Source: Siphonodentalium dalli | Taxonomy: Eukaryota; Mollusca; Scaphopoda; Gadilida; Siphonodentaliidae | Assembly: GCA_032622095.1 (NCBI GenBank) | Contig: CP136063.1 | Location: 205,207,934-205,271,933, forward strand | Reading direction: 5' to 3' | Length of the DNA stretch: 64,000 nt | Part shown: positions 10,700 through 22,544 of the stretch, in pieces | How positions within the stretch are numbered: the first letter of the stretch is position 1 | How the letters are laid out: every line of letters begins with the position of its first letter | The notes under the pieces: generated by a model | What the model was told of the DNA's origin: nothing | Database searches by the model: none | Seen by the model: only the letters and a program-made list of their open reading frames with translations | Program-made: the position numbers and the translations under genes

Positions 10700-12840
10700 A
10701 GGTCTCGTCAATTTTGTTTTTGAGAATTTTGTTGAGAATTGTCGGTAAAAACAATTGTAAGTGACTAAGTCTAATTAAGATCCGACACTGATTGGAATGT
10801 GGGTGCATTCTAATTGCATCTGGCTCGTTTGAAGTCTTGTATGAAAAAAACATATGTATAAGTACATGTATATGTCAATATATACACGGAGAGTAAATTT
10901 AGACCATATAATAGCTGTACTTTGGTGATATTTACAGCTCGTCCTGATGTGGTCAACTATATAAGTGTATGACTCTCACTGTCGGTTCAATTCACACTGA
11001 TACTGTACATCATATATATACGGAGATAAATTATCGTTTCTGCTCAATGTGATGTGTTTATGCTGTCTAAATTTAAAGCACCTTTATTATCGTCAATTCT
11101 GATTTCGTTCCCACACTTACGTTCCAGTTCACACGGATCAAAAATAAAATCGGAAAATGGCTACGGGAATGAAATATTAAGTTAAAAGAAGAATATAAAA
11201 TAATATAACAGTTTAAGATCCGGTTAAAAGAAATATGCTGATGCCATTATCAACTACACCACAATCAGAAACCAGCACATGTGAGCGCATTCTCAGCGCA
11301 AATTGTCATTAAAACATACTTTGTTATCTAGTGTAAAATGTAATACAATTTGAATTATTGTACATATTGTTCGTAGAGACCAGTTCAGGTTGAGGCATGT
11401 TAATTACAAGAAAACCAATGTCAGAAATGGTAGCGCACTCAAGATCATATATTATATACCCATGATTGTAATTATAGAATATAAAATATATTGGTTTTGC
11501 GAATGACCAACTCAGAATTCCGTTAAAATAACAATAACAACCAGCACCTAATTAACGAACCAGCGGCCGACTCGGCCGTCTCCAACCACAACCCCCAGTG
11601 GGTTGCAGAACGAAAAAGTCTATACAAGTTGAAATATAAGACTTACAAATTATCTTTTTCATTTCTTTTATTTGTAATTGACATAGCTTGTCACAAACCA
11701 AACATCAACATTATTGACATACATGTAATAATGTAAAGGACAATAAACGAAATTGAAATTCCCAACTACACCTTTTACCGGACTCGGCCTCCGGTCGCAG
11801 TTCGATTTTTAATCCTCCCAAAAATTCCCATTCTATAAATAAAACACCCATGCGTCCAGGCGAAACAGGAATCTCTACATTAGTACACACGCGGCGCGCG
11901 TAATAAGTCGCTTTCACGCCGGTCGGACGTTCTTTTCGTCCTTCGCTAAATTGATAATTCGTAATCAGTGCAAGTCGGCTCCGTATATGTTTACCGATGG
12001 GACAATAGCCCGATTTCTTTGAAATTTTGTTATACGATAACAAAAATGATTGATACATCGTATAAGTTGACTACGAGTTGAAAACGGCGGCCATTTCACA
12101 AAAAGTGGCGGACAATTTGAATCTGTCGACCATTATGATTGGAAAAGAAATTGTTCAGTCTTCGCACTGACCATCCGTGCCAAATTTCATGCTTGTATCA
12201 CATAGTGAACGATTCCGAACGAGTCATTATTTGAAACTCAGTCGCCCCTACTACATATATGTACATGTAGGAAGGCAGTGTAACTCACCCATATAGATGA
12301 AAAATGGAAGTGCAAATATCAACTTAATGCACATTTCGTTGTTTTCTTGGTTATTTCCACGTCATAGTCAGTTTTCACCAAGTATCCTACCAAATATTAG
12401 TCATTGTATTTCCCATATAGAACCGATGAAATTGAATTTTACTTGCCAAATAATCCCGAAAATGTTATTATTAATCAGAAGGAACCGTAAAAAATTCACA
12501 AACGGGCAATATAATTACCTCCGATGTAACAGTTCCTATGCAGTGCAGCATATTTTTAAAGTACAGTACCCCTCCCATGCATGATGGCCAAAATAGCCGG
12601 AAGTTATGTATTGCTACATAACACCATTTCTCCTTACGCTTAACAAAATGGGTGGGAATGGTGGAACTGTGAATATCTATGTATAGGGAAACGAATGACG
12701 CCCTCTCCTCTAATTGATAATTGACCGCTCTTGATTGCTCCTTTATATATACCTGGTAATTTCCGCACTCATTTCGACCATGTGAAGTTAGTGTGATTCC
12801 ATTGATAGATCGTGGATCATTTCTGTGGATTCACTCAGAT
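10700..12840. other. No gene recognised; 115-codon minus ORF at 11,711-12,058
   Basis: The only open frame of note is on the minus strand (stop at 11,711, first codon at 12,058). It has mixed composition but no recognisable domain, and I cannot decide between a chance ORF and an exon. No other structure is seen beyond scattered AT-rich sequence. Confidence 0.25.
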
Positions 12841-12896
12841 TGTGATTGTCTATTCCGAGGAACAGACACGGTACATGAACAGCTTCAGAAGAACAA

Positions 12897-13300
12897 GTGA
12901 CTATTCCGAGGAACAGGAACGGAAGCAGGATCTATATCGATGTGTACGCAACGAAACACTGCACATTATAAATAATTCGATACAAAGTATCTCTCCTGCA
13001 TGGATTTTGCAACATTTGTACACAACTTTTGATAATGAAGTGTATTGATTCCAAAGAACAGCTAGCGGTGATCGGCAATCAGAAGAACGGAACAGATTAT
13101 CACTCATTTGTTCAGAACTGTGTGGAATAAAAATAATCCTATATAGGTATCAGAATTTGGTAGAGTGATTTATACTCTTGTCATTTGTATGAAGTGTGTA
13201 TTTACACAGACTGTCCCTGAACCCGGCTCTATTTCTGGTAATAGCCACTTGTTCCTGGAAAGCTGTTCCCGATTCCGTTCATGTTCCTCGGAACAGTCAA
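12897..13300. repeat. Inverted repeat of a TTCCGAGGAAC motif
   Basis: The stretch 12,897-12,930 (GACTATTCCGAGGAACAGG, then GAACGGAAGC) recurs in reverse complement at 13,266-13,300 (about 30 of 35 positions similar). A further direct half copy lies at 12,847-12,870. The arms are about 335 bp apart. The core TTCCGAGGAA is itself almost palindromic. Confidence 0.6.
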
Positions 13301-13667
13301 TCCCATCTCTTAGCACACCAAATAACCTTCCGATGGCGTATCTTATTACTGACGATATATCGTGGACCCAATAAGCCACAATTGTGGAATATCGCGAGAA
13401 AATTGTCGTAAAATGGACAGTTCTATTAGTCGATGACGTCACATTCATCGTCCAAATATACATTTATAGTCTGAACTCCCATTAGCATTCACGGTAAAAA
13501 TAACATGACTGTTCCATAATATCTCAACTTGATGTCTGCATGTTGTTTGTGGAAATATGGGGCGATGTGGTCATCTTATCTTGGTTCGATAAGTTATTGA
13601 AATTCTGCCGATAGTATACCTACATGTGAGAATGTCACGGTATTGTTATATATCACATGAATATATT

Positions 13668-15087
13668 ATACTAGGGGGTTGCCCACCACAAAATGACGGG
13701 TATATAAATGTTCTTTGTTACTTTCTAGTGTCCGCGGTCATGAACACATTTTCATTTGTATATTAGAAATGGAATGGTCATGCTTCTCTTTTTTTTTGTC
13801 GCTGAATGCGTGAGGGAACACTTTATTTCACTAAAAACTGTATTTGTACACACCCAGACCACATATGCGCATGCACACATTGAGCGAAACAAAATCAGCA
13901 TATTACTTTAAATATTACTACATACTAACTGAAACATACTCAATTCGGGAGCCTTTATTCAGCGACGAAGGGAGCTTGCGGTACATTTTGATCATAAAGG
14001 GACCCTCTTTGGAGTCTATATTCAGCATGCAGCATAAGGATCACAGACCCTGCACTGTGGCCTAATTGTATAGGAACACTTTATTTCAATAAAACTGTAT
14101 TTTCTACCCACCCCCCCACCTCTCCCCAACCCACATATATGCATGCACATACGGAACGCAACAATCAAGATATTTTACTTTATTAATATATATACTAACT
14201 GACACAGGCTCCATTCGGTGGGCTTTATTTTGCGAGGGAGGGGCCTGTGGCCCCTTTGTGAGCTTCGCGCACATTATATGATCTTTAACAGCGCGCGCAT
14301 CGCGCACATTTTGATCTTTTAAGCATTCTTATCAGATTTGCACTCAACTGAAAGATTAAAAGAGCATTAATTATTAATTAGTGTCGGCAATATGGTTTAC
14401 GCTGTATTATTATTCCCGGCCCGGGAATGGTTTTTCTAACTGAGTTCCGGCGAATCTACTGAACGGTACCCACTGGCGGGAAGTCAGACCATGTCCATTC
14501 GCCATCTTCCGGATATACCGGTACTCCTTCGATTCCACACTCAATGCACAGTTTTTATATCAAAGACAGCATTCATTACTTAAATGTTCACACCGAACTG
14601 GCAAATTGAAATACCATATTAGCACCCATTCCCAAAGAGCGTTCGGGTCTCGACTCTAGACCCCACTACATGCACTTCCACGACAAAATCAACATTCGTT
14701 ACTTATATTCACACTGAACTTGAACTGACAAATTAATTTAGCGCCTATATTTCCAACAATGCTTCGGTAGGGCGCATTGGACTTTTCGTCTACAATAGCA
14801 AAGCAAGTGTGGGTTTGCGTGCGACGTCAATGACGTCATTTTGACAAACGTCATAAGAAATAGTGTCTATACTTGAGTGCAAATACTGCATTTGGGGACC
14901 ATGTTAGATCTCAGGATTGTGTGAAATTTGGTGAGTCATCTTTTAAGACACAATGTATGCCATGGTACAAATGTGGGCTACATTGCATGCATGGTTGAAA
15001 AGTTATAAGCGCGCCAAAAGCGTGACCGAGTTATACACAGATATACACAGATACACACACAGACAGACGACCGGTTTTGTATATATA
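13668..15087 (+). mobile_element. Unclassified repeated element, copy 1
   Basis: It begins with ACTAGGGGGTTGCCC and a hairpin-like CCACCACAAAATGACGGG, and ends with ACACAGACAGACGACCGG and a TATATATAGAC tail. The start is repeated at 15,088, directly after that tail. Inside, a block of about 255 bp is tandemly duplicated (13,812-14,065 and 14,069-14,320). Ends of this type are common on invertebrate interspersed repeats, but I cannot assign a family. No protein is encoded. Confidence 0.55.
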
Positions 15088-15470
15088 GACTAGGTGGTTG
15101 CCCGTCACAAAATGACGGGTATATAAATGTTCTTTGTTACTTTCTAGTGTCCGCGGTCATGAACAAATTTCCATTTGTATATTAGAAATGGAATGGTCAT
15201 ATGCTTCTCTTTTTTTTCGCTGGATGCGCGAGGGAACACTTTATTTCACTAAAAATTGTATTTTACACACCCAGCCCACATATGCGAATGCACATATTGA
15301 GCGAAACAAAGGTCAGCATATTACTTTAAATATTACTACATACTAACTGAAACATCCTCAATTCGGGAGCCTTTATTCAGCGACGAAGGGAGCTTGCGGC
15401 AAATTTGTATCATAAACGGACCCCACCCCCTTGGAGTCTGTATTAAGCATGCAGCATAAGGATCACAGAC
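15088..15470 (+). mobile_element. Unclassified repeated element, copy 2, truncated
   Basis: It matches 13,668-14,050 closely, including the perfect CCCGTCA/TGACGGG stem at 15,104-15,120. The match stops at 15,470 exactly where a reverse transcriptase fragment begins, so this copy is cut by or fused to a LINE remnant. Confidence 0.65.
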
Positions 15471-15890
15471 ATATTCGCAGATGACACAAAAACTCTCCGA
15501 AATCCCCACCACAATAATGTGCAGACGGATATAAACGCAGTTTGCAAATGGTCATTAGATTGGCAACTTCGATGGCAAATCAGCAAAAATCCATGTCATA
15601 CACTTCGAACATAACAACCCAAGAATAGAGTACTTCATGACAGAGACGCCATTGAATCCACCAATCACAGTAAGCACGTGCGAAAAAGACCTAGGAGTGA
15701 ATGTTGATGATACACTTAAATTTGATATCCACATAAATCAAATATGCAACCGAGCGTATAAGACCCATGGTATTATAAGGAGGACATTTACAACACGCGA
15801 CCCAGAAACATTTAGGGCAATCTATGTCAGCATGATTCGACCAATAATAGAGTACTGCAATACGGCATGGTATCCACACTTGCAATATCA
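15468..15890 (+). pseudogene. LINE reverse transcriptase fragment (CR1-like), palm to thumb
   Basis: Reverse transcriptase remnant of a non-LTR retrotransposon. From 15,468 the frame reads DIFADDTKTL, the catalytic ADD motif of the palm, followed by an INAVCKWSLDWQLRWQIS-like block usual in CR1/L2-type elements. A frameshift near 15,590 moves the frame. It then continues from about 15,637 with EKDLGVNVDDTLKF, HINQICNRAYK and SMIRPIIEYCNTAWYPHL, which are thumb-region motifs of the same class. The fingers domain and everything upstream are missing, replaced by the 15,088 repeat. The element is dead. Confidence 0.8.
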
Positions 15891-15987
15891 ATGCATTAAC
15901 GGTCGCTTGCGGGGAGATAGGGGCGCAGGACACTTAACTTGTATATGTAGTGACCGCAGTGTGTTAGATTACGCTGTTGGATGAAAA
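15890..15987 (+). pseudogene. LINE endonuclease C-terminal fragment from another element
   Basis: The open frame of the preceding RT fragment runs without a stop into INGRLRGDRGAGHLTC and SVLDYAVG. This is the end of an apurinic-like endonuclease (the LNGR and SVxDY blocks that precede the RT in LINE ORF2). In an intact element this part lies upstream of the RT, so it must come from a second element joined at about 15,885-15,892. A stop follows at 15,982-15,984. Confidence 0.65.
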
Positions 15988-16339
15988 CGACTTTTAAATT
16001 CATTGGAAAATTTCAAGGTAAACGAATTCTCCCCACTATATTTTAACGTCCACCAAGGTAAGCACTTTGAAAATAAACTTCCGAAACGTATTTGAATCCG
16101 AACCTGGCCCTAACATTATTCACTTCGCGAACAGACAGCCCAAAAAAAGCCCAAGCGATGGAAACCTGAACTTGCACGCACTTTTCTTGACAATCTATAG
16201 ACAATGCTGAAATAGCAGCGGTAAAGGCCTCGTTGGAACAATCAACAAGTCGACAAAATGCTAATCGTGACATTATCGAAGATGCCTGCAGTTCCATTTC
16301 AATGATATTTTAGTAAATTCCGTAATACGTTCGGCCGAT

Positions 16340-16880
16340 TTAAGAGGGGTAACTCTATCGACAAACCAAACCAGTCGTGGTTTGACTCCGAATGCAAAGA
16401 AAAAACGGAAAGCAAGACACAAAGCTGGATCATATCACGAGCAGTGTCATAACAACATGACTGCACACTATAAGGGGGGGGGGGGTCTCAATGTAGCTGG
16501 TAAAGAATATAGGAGAACAATTGACCGTGGAATTAAGGAGACAACACAAGTAATATAACTTAATTGAGAAAGTATTTAAGTAATTATGGAAAAAGTTTTT
16601 TGGATAAGCTCAAAGAACTAACTGGGGGAACAATGCGAGCGATGAGAAATCTCGTAAACCAACTTTGAAATCCTTTGTTGAACATTTTAAAGAACTAACT
16701 GAAACGTCCGATGAAGAAAATAATCTGGAACCAATAATAGACGAAATATTTTATGAAACATGGAAATCTAACATTAATACCGAGATAACTGAGGCAGAAA
16801 TAGCAGACGCGAAAAATAATTTAAAGAACAATAAAAGGTCCCTGACAAAAATGTCCCCTGACGAAGGTGGCAGTTTGAAG
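16340..16880 (+). pseudogene. LINE linker and RT N-terminal remnant
   Basis: At about 16,360-16,400 the frame reads SWFDSECKEK, the conserved tryptophan-cysteine block between endonuclease and RT in LINE ORF2. At about 16,665-16,870 an open frame reads LKSFVEHFKELTE-like and EITEAEIADAKNNLKNNKRS, the start of the RT domain. Frameshifts and a G-run (16,476-16,485) separate these pieces. They fit the same element as the 15,890 endonuclease fragment, with the order preserved. Catalytic RT blocks are absent. Confidence 0.65.
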
Positions 16881-16974
16881 GATGTATGGCTTTCAGATCC
16901 CTTTGCTACAAACTGTTGGAGGAATTGGTTACATTACTATAATACAAAGTGTCGAGAAAGGGTCAATAACTCTA

Positions 16975-17470
16975 AAATCTATGTCGCAAAAATGTCAATA
17001 ACTCCGCCAAAATGACTCCCACTGAACTCAAAATCGCATTCTGGTTGACATCTGTGCCAAGTTTAAAAGAAATTGACTGGAAATGACGTAATACAAGCTC
17101 GGACAACTGATGCGTCCCAGGATGTACGATCCATGTATGTCGAAAAATGGCAATAATTCCGCCAAAATGACTCCATCTGAACTCAAAATCGCAGGTGCGC
17201 ATGCAGGTTCCCATGTTGGTTGACATGCATCTGTACCAAGTTTTTTTTTAAATTGCCTGGATAATGACGGAATATAGACTCGGACTAAAATGAGAGTCCC
17301 AGGATGTACGATTCTATGTCGAAAAAGGGCAATAACTCCGCCAAAAGGAGTCCGACCGAACTCAAAATCGCAGGTGTGCAGGTTACCATGCTTGATAAAT
17401 GTTTCAAGTTTAAAAGATATTGACTGGAAAAGGACGGAATACAGGCTCGGACAAAAGATGCGCCTCAGGT
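16975..17470 (+). repeat. Three tandem units of about 160 bp
   Basis: Each unit has ATGTCGAAAAA-GGCAATAA-TCCGCCAAAA, GA-CTCAAAATCGCA, a CAAGTTTAAAAGA-ATTG block and CGGACAAC/AAGATGCG-CCCAGGATGTACG. The units start near 16,978, 17,136 and 17,312. Each is slightly expanded by insertions. Confidence 0.75.
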
Positions 17471-19464
17471 TTACGGTTCTATTGGGTAACTTCGTCCACG
17501 ATCGACCTGTGCACAGTCTTGGTTTGGCAACATTATCATCGACTTAAGATTAGTATATTCCGATTTCGGAAAGAGGATTTTACTAAACTACACATTATAC
17601 ATGTATCATTAAAAAGCCATTACATATTTGCTTATGCATCACTGTAGTGACGAATATGCACGTGCTATATATCACTTGGCAAAGTTGTCATCGCGCCAAA
17701 TAAAAATGACCGCGCCGGGTCTTTACATTGGTACTTGCGGATTAATACTATTTCGAAAAGCTGCGCGTAAAACCAATATCAGACAATGCAAAATGATTGC
17801 GTTGCTCATTAAAGTTTAATTCTTGTCCAACTTCGTTTCACTAACGAAAATAGACACAAAACAAAGGGGTAAATTGGGGAACTATTTTCCGTCGCCAGCC
17901 CCAGAGCGCAATACTGCTGTAAACGGTTGTGAAGCGTCTCAGCCAATGCTGAATATATCCATTTTGCAACTTCTTCGAAGGATTTTGTTTTGTTAAAAAG
18001 GCATAAAGCTCGTTTGATAAATTTGATTCACAATTCTTTTACGCCTCGTTGTAAATCAAATTGATCAAACTCGTTTCATAAAATCTTATATCCCAACATA
18101 ACGAGTTTGAGATCCTCTACATAATTGTGTTCCTTCTTTGCAAGGAGAAAGTGGCGATTCGGCTGTAAGCCTATGTGCCTTATATTTGTCGTCTACACCA
18201 GTGACCATATATTATTGGACGCATTTGTGCTTCTCAGAGGTAGGCGATGTATATGTGCATTTATCATGTACTAGGTAAATTTGGATCATGTCAGTGACAA
18301 TCATTCATGGTTGCTACCTTATTATTTTACTTCGAAAAACGTTCTGTCATAGTTATAACTTTTATAACTACATGCATTTGCGAAAACATTGTGTCAATGC
18401 ATTATCTCATATATGCGAGTCTCCCATAGGACGCCTCGCATATATAAGCAAATACATTGGCCTAACGATATTTACCTTGACCTTGTAGTCAAGTGCTTTC
18501 TCCCCATGGATACTCGCATACAAAAGAGAATACACAGGCACAGGATTCTACACCAGCGCAACTCCCGCCAGGACTGGGTTAATGGGGTCATGGGTAGGAT
18601 CCAATTAATTTCAGATAAGATAAGATAAGATTTAATGCAAAATACACCCAAATGGACAGTTGCAAATATGAATAAAATACATATAATTTAACAAAAAATA
18701 ACTATATATATTATATATAGATCAGTAACATATATATATATACATATTACACGTACAATGTAGTGTCCTAGCGAATTTCTTTTTTCTCTTTTCATCGTAA
18801 TATTGAATGCATTTGTTATAAATTATTAATTGACTAGCTTGTATTGGAATCCCGAGCGGTGAAGAAAGTCCGGATCATGTCACATATAACATTAATGGTT
18901 CTGTTGTGTTCATTCTTCATAATAAATCTAAATTTCCCATAATTCGTCATATCTGAAAAATGTGGGAACTCTGTGAAAAACGTACCAATTGCAGTTTTAT
19001 GAAAAATGTGGGAACTCTATATATGAAAAACGTACCAATTGTAGTTTTATGGTGTCAAATCGGGCAAGGTATTTTTAAGGTTTTTTTAGTTGTTCCTTTC
19101 AGTGCATAATCGAGAGTCAAATTTCGAATGGTTCCAGAGAAGCATTCGCTTCTTTGTCTCCGGTATATATCGGATAGTGAGCATAGCGGTTGACATTACG
19201 TTTCACTTCAACAACCCAAACCACGTTGGTCAATGAACTATATGATGTCCGCTGAACGAACTGTTAAACTGCTAATTTGTTGGTTAGAGAGTGAGCCTAG
19301 AATTTGGTGGAGTTGGCGCTTACGGTCCTAATACGGTCCTAAACATCAGCTGGACAAAAACGCTTTTGAGTTGTTTCCGATCGAAGGCCGAGCAGAATTA
19401 TTGGACTGCAATGTGAACTTGTGAACTTGTGAACCGCCGGAAACAATAGCCGTCGGCAGATCGA
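17471..19464. other. No gene recognised; small repeats
   Basis: It contains an imperfect palindrome at 18,390-18,462 and three GATAA words in a row at 18,613-18,628. A direct duplication lies at about 18,955-19,050, where GAAAAATGTGGGAACTCT and GAAAAACGTACCAATTG each occur twice, about 50 bp apart. No coding region is seen, although the part near 19,140-19,460 could be the promoter region of GTPase copy A. Confidence 0.4.
18390..18462. repeat. Imperfect palindrome, relative of 22,974-23,042
   Basis: The arms contain AATGCATT-TCTCATATATGCGAG and CTCGCATATATAAGCAAATACATTGG-like sequence, with a centre of about 14 bp. The 22,974 copy is perfect; this one has several mismatches. Confidence 0.6.
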
Positions 19465-19593
19465 GATGCTCACCTTCCCTTCACCCTCCAGATAACGCTA
19501 AACGGAAAAAACACATTATATATTGTGAAAGTAATCCTTGTATGTGCTAATTACATGGGGTATCTAATCCGTTTGCATGCCGTATATAAGGAT

Positions 19594-20403
19594 ATGCTAG
19601 GCATCAAGAAAATACAGAACTATACCATTGCCATGTGCTCCGATGTATCACGATTCCAGAAAGAGGAAATGGATTACACGAATGCGACATGCGGCCACGT
19701 TAACATTGTCAAGATCGCGGTAATCGGCACAAATGGCGTCGGAAAAACGAGTTTCTTAAATCGTCTGTTAGACCACCCTCACTCGAGAGAAGTCAATTCG
19801 ACGACGATAATGGCGTCGTTGGAGATGAGAGAAATGGAGATAAGGAACAAGATAGCTGAAGATGTCCTCATCGAATTTTACGAGGTACCCGCTGTGCGAC
19901 AGTTTCAACATTTCAAAAGTTATCTTCAACGAACGTGCGACGCCTTCATTTTTCTCTATTCGCAAACTCAACCCGATTCTTTTCAAAATGTCTTCAAGGC
20001 CATAACTGAAATCCACCGAATGAGACCTAGAGAATGTGTGCCAATGGCTGTTTTATCGAACAAAGCAGATTTGCTTGAAGATTTGGACCCACATATTGGC
20101 TCTAAAGGTCTAGAACTATTGGTGGATCAGGAGATATTTTATTCTTCGTCAAAGGGAGCTTTCAAAGGTTTCGATGTGCTCAAAATGCTTCTTGGGCAAC
20201 TCGGAATGGCGTGTGATGACATAACTACTGACGAAAAGCCCGAAAGGACTTCGGTGAAGTCGATTGTTGCCGCGATGAGGCGTAGACTGACACTAGAGAG
20301 AAAACCGTCGCGAAGTTGGTCGCTAAGTTTTCCATCAAGCTTGTTATGTTCCTCGGGCGTCAAACGTCGCTTCCGAAGGGGCAGGCCGCACTGTTCTCTC
20401 TGA
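19594..20403 (+). CDS. Atypical Ras-superfamily GTPase, copy A (long tail)
   Basis: A predicted small GTPase of 269 residues in one uninterrupted exon. Motifs seen, numbered from the Met at 19,594: P-loop GTNGVGKT at 45-52 (phosphate binding), NKAD at 156-159 (guanine specificity), and SSSKG from 184 (G5-like). The switch II DxxG is replaced by FYEVPA at 95-100, so GTP hydrolysis may be lost or unusual. The tail after about 230 is basic (RRRLTLERKPSRSW and KRRFRRGRP) and ends PHCSL, not a CaaX box. It could bind membrane or partners by charge; this is inference. Divergent members such as kappaB-Ras (NKIRAS) or RGK proteins are the nearest comparisons I can suggest. Relative to the other copies, 9 bp containing a stop are missing just upstream, so the frame is open back to 19,525. 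An alternative Met lies at 19,555. Confidence 0.75.
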   Translation: MLGIKKIQNYTIAMCSDVSRFQKEEMDYTNATCGHVNIVKIAVIGTNGVGKTSFLNRLLDHPHSREVNSTTIMASLEMREMEIRNKIAEDVLIEFYEVPAVRQFQHFKSYLQRTCDAFIFLYSQTQPDSFQNVFKAITEIHRMRPRECVPMAVLSNKADLLEDLDPHIGSKGLELLVDQEIFYSSSKGAFKGFDVLKMLLGQLGMACDDITTDEKPERTSVKSIVAAMRRRLTLERKPSRSWSLSFPSSLLCSSGVKRRFRRGRPHCSL

Positions 20404-21242
20404 TTTGTAAATTGTAAATCGATTTCTGAAATGGCGATTCACGTAATATGATTATGTATATATAGCACCGCTTTCTGTGACTAAGATGCATCTTGATCGA
20501 ACATTTAACATCCAAATTTGGTGATATTCACAGTAATTATAATTTTTGAATCCTTAAAATTTATTGAAATAATGTGGTTCACATTTTAAAGATGAATTTA
20601 GTGCTGAAAACCTATTTGTATGCAGCCTATTTTATTTCTCACATTTTCTAGATGATAAAATAGCACGTTTGGACAAGTGGCACATTATATGGACCCAAGA
20701 CACGCTGTAGGTAAATATAAGTCTGTAAACACATCACAACTACAAAAAGAACATGGAGAAATAGATACACTGTGTTCTTATATTCGCTATTGATAGTTCT
20801 GCAATAACGAAATTTCGTGTGTTGAAATAATTGTTATGTAAACGAAACTGACAATGATTTGTCAACAACGATCGATAACCGTGCAGTAAGTTACAATACA
20901 TGTATAATAATTTATATTACTCTGAATTTTGAGAATAAATTTAAATTCTTTGACCCTTCCAATGTTTACTGTCAACATTGGTATCTTATTGGATTAATTG
21001 GACTTTTATCGGTAATTCCACCGTGATAGTAATGTTAAACGTGATGTTTATATAACAATGATTTTGAGAAGCGAAATCTCATTATTGGAGTGATATTTAG
21101 AATGGGAATGAGAATGAAATCGAGCCATTTGTGTATGTATACTTGTCTTGTTTATTATTGTTATTTTACAGACTTTTACACACAAAAATGTTATTTCGCA
21201 CGAACCCACTTGGAAGACATTGGGTCCCTTTAAAGACGCCGT
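20404..21242 (+). other. 3' flank of GTPase copy A
   Basis: Non-coding, AT-rich, and conserved in all five units, but with more differences here than between B and E. AATAAA at about 20,934 is a possible polyadenylation signal; B to E read AATCAA at that place. No other gene is seen. Confidence 0.4.
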
Positions 21243-21690
21243 CTTAAAGGCACTCAATCCGATATAAGAACCCCTAATTTACTATTTCTTTGGTTTCGGG
21301 GGTAAAAAATATTTGATTCGAGTCGAGGAAACCCACCCATCAATGCTCAGATTGATCAGATATCGATTTTTGAAATTTGTCAATTTTTGGAGATGTGGGC
21401 CAGAACCTCGTGCTCAAACAGACAAATTGCGGGTGTAAGATGGATAATCAAGTGGTTATTATTGTTAATAGTAACCACTTGATTTTCGAGTTATCCATCT
21501 TACCACCGCAATTTGTCTTGAGCTCGAGGTTCTGGCTTACATCTCCAAAAATTAACGAACTTCAAAAATTGATATCTGATCACTCTGAGCTTTGATCGAT
21601 GGGTTCCTCGACTCGAATCAAATATTGTTTACCCCCGAAGCCAAAGAAATAGTAATTTAGGGGTACTTAATCGGATTGAGTACCTTTAAT
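21243..21690. repeat. Large inverted repeat IR1, unit A
   Basis: The arms are about 200 bp. The left arm starts TTAAAGGCACTCAATCCG and the right arm ends CGGATTGAGTACCTTTAA. The inner stem AAGTGGTTA/TAACCACTT surrounds a loop of about 12 bp. The whole would fold into one long hairpin or cruciform. It resembles a foldback or palindromic MITE, with no coding capacity. Confidence 0.8.
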
Positions 21691-22143
21691 TGACCTTGAA
21701 TTTTCTGTACGTTCACTTCCTTAATTTCAATATACAATTTAAAAATAGAATAAATACTACAATACTTGTTTAGTTCTATAACGAAATTAAATCAACAACT
21801 ATATATGTATCGATTAAATGTCACATTACATGCATGTTTCAGCGGAATGTGCATATTAAATTATATTTTCTGATTTATAACTCGAGGTCTTTGTTCTCTT
21901 TAAAATGTTCATTAATGTATTTGCATATATGTATATACGTGCAATAATGTTGTCTATTCGTGTGCCGCATTACCGTGTATTTGTTTATTGGAATAAAATT
22001 ATAAAATTTCAAATTTCTTGGGTTTCGATATGTACATTAGTTATTATACCAGGGGATTGTCCGTCAAAATGATGGTTGTTTCAGAATTGTGCACGTGATT
22101 TCATCAAATACGTTGGCGCAATAGGCCTTCTCACTGAGTCGCG

Positions 22144-22322
22144 ACCATATTGGATCGATCCAGCCCGTTCCGTTTTTAGCGCTACATGTCAAAGTTCTGG
22201 TGTAGTATTCCATATATGGAGCTTTTGAATATTCATGAATTTCATAAATAGAATTCTACTCCAGAACTTTCACCTGTAGCAATAAAAAATACGGAACGGG
22301 GCTGGATGGATCCAAAATGACC
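22144..22322. repeat. Inverted repeat IR2 (MITE-like), unit A
   Basis: Terminal inverted arms of about 70 bp: ATATTGGATCGATCCAGCCC at the left and GGGGCTGGATGGATCCA at the right, with an AT-rich centre around CATATATGGAGC. It is shared by all five units at the same relative place, so it was present before amplification. Confidence 0.75.
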
Positions 22323-22544
22323 GCCCTCAGTGTCAAGGCGTATTGAAAGCTTCAATTAAAATTAACTTTTTAGGATTTGCTCTACCCGTCGCCCCATTCC
22401 AATGCATTATTGTATACTAATACCGATAGGGATGTTACTGTGATCTGAAACCTGAAAAAACTTCGACGAAAGTCCCAGCCGGAGTGTGGTTTTGTGGTTG
22501 TATAGTGTTCTCAGAGGTACGCGGGCCTAGCGACCGTACTTGAA

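Noticed and set aside
19525-19593. Start of GTPase copy A at 19,525
   Set aside because: The first codon there is GTG, not a usual animal start; the first ATGs are at 19,555 and 19,594, and the latter is the one shared by all copies.
19768-20016. Minus-strand ORFs inside each GTPase copy
   Set aside because: Shadow frames of the plus-strand gene; they recur in each copy only because the DNA is duplicated.
20391-20403. CaaX prenylation box at the end of GTPase copies A and E
   Set aside because: The C-terminus is PHCSL, with Cys third from the end, so neither CaaX nor the CC/CxC signals fit.
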